The notes beneath the pieces are model-generated. The model worked only from the letters and a program-made list of their open reading frames with translations. It was not told the DNA's origin and did no database searches. Made by a program: the position numbers and the translations under genes. DNA of 64,000 bases from Verrucomicrobiota bacterium. GTDB taxonomy: Bacteria; Verrucomicrobiota; Verrucomicrobiia; Opitutales; Opitutaceae. This document shows, one piece after another, positions 63,918 to 64,000 of the stretch (its first letter is position 1; every line of letters begins with the position of its first letter). Where the stretch lies: contig JAEWKR010000056.1 of the NCBI GenBank assembly GCA_023457715.1, positions 6,548 through 70,547 of the forward strand, read 5' to 3'.

Positions 63918-64000
63918 GTGCAAACAACAAACTACGCAAATCACGGCCGTGGCGTCGCTGCGTTCTTGGCGCGCCACGCGGAGAAAGTCACGGGTGTAAT
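63918..64000 (+). CDS. 5' end of an unidentified protein (continues past window)
   Basis: A frame of 27 codons starts at GTG and runs off the end, reading VQTTNYANHGRGVAAFLARH then AEKVTGV. There is no stop. The pattern resembles a widespread protein family with a similar N-terminus whose function I cannot state. The window is too short to confirm it; a repeat of GGCCGTGGCGT (63897 and 63947) overlaps the start. Confidence 0.4.
   Translation, partial: MQTTNYANHGRGVAAFLARHAEKVTGV

Overview
This is high-GC chromosomal DNA from a Gram-negative bacterium. It most resembles the Opitutaceae (phylum Verrucomicrobiota). The reasons are a tandem pair of LacI-type regulators, a fused SecDF, a VIT-domain protein carrying the LSPFEV...TLAG string that I associate with Opitutaceae TonB receptors, a CRTAC1/ASPIC-UnbV protein, a GxxExxY protein, two lipid- or wall-related exported hydrolases, and a LexA box of the type reported for Verrucomicrobia. 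The assignment is inferred from gene content; no rRNA marker is present.

Layout. Positions 1-8.1 kb: the end of thrS, a cyclophilin lipoprotein, an XRE regulator, alaS, a small acidic protein, about 1 kb of repeats, then a long-form ispH. 8.1-15.9 kb: an AmpG-like MFS transporter, two overlapping LacI regulators, a chemoreceptor, an M48 protease and an EF-Tu-like mini-protein. 16-28.6 kb: an endonuclease/exonuclease/phosphatase protein, a GH2 glycosidase, two NAD(P)-dependent oxidoreductases, the VIT protein, a porin and a transglutaminase-like protein. 28.7-36.5 kb: tRNA-Arg(ACG), a DUF2059 gene whose signal peptide is out of frame, a sigma factor/membrane fusion cut by an amber codon, a methyltransferase, an FKBP isomerase, a CRTAC1-like protein and a LytTR regulator. 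36.9-45.7 kb: a GH51 arabinofuranosidase, a padR-pspC operon, recJ, secDF and yajC. 45.9-53.3 kb: speA, rlmN and an SOS block (lexA, a 53-aa protein, imuA, imuB). 53.5-64 kb: a 1409-aa modular subtilase, a pyrR-pyrB-[GxxExxY]-pyrC cluster, a CPBP protease, thiL-tsaE, a YecH-like protein and an ORF running off the end.

Coding content is mostly housekeeping plus plant-polysaccharide use (GH2, GH51, LacI regulators). The unusual part lies between genes. More than twenty intergenic gaps hold short imperfect tandem repeats of period about 6-12, often as a forward block facing its reverse complement. A limited set of repeat words recurs at distant sites. One such inverted pair brackets a GxxExxY (PD-(D/E)XK-like) gene lodged inside the pyrimidine cluster, and a nearly identical pair lacking any gene follows thrS. 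Many genes also lack a Shine-Dalgarno sequence and have a pyrimidine-rich leader instead; in several cases that leader is one of these arrays.

All calls come from reading the sequence and from memory of protein families; no database search was run.
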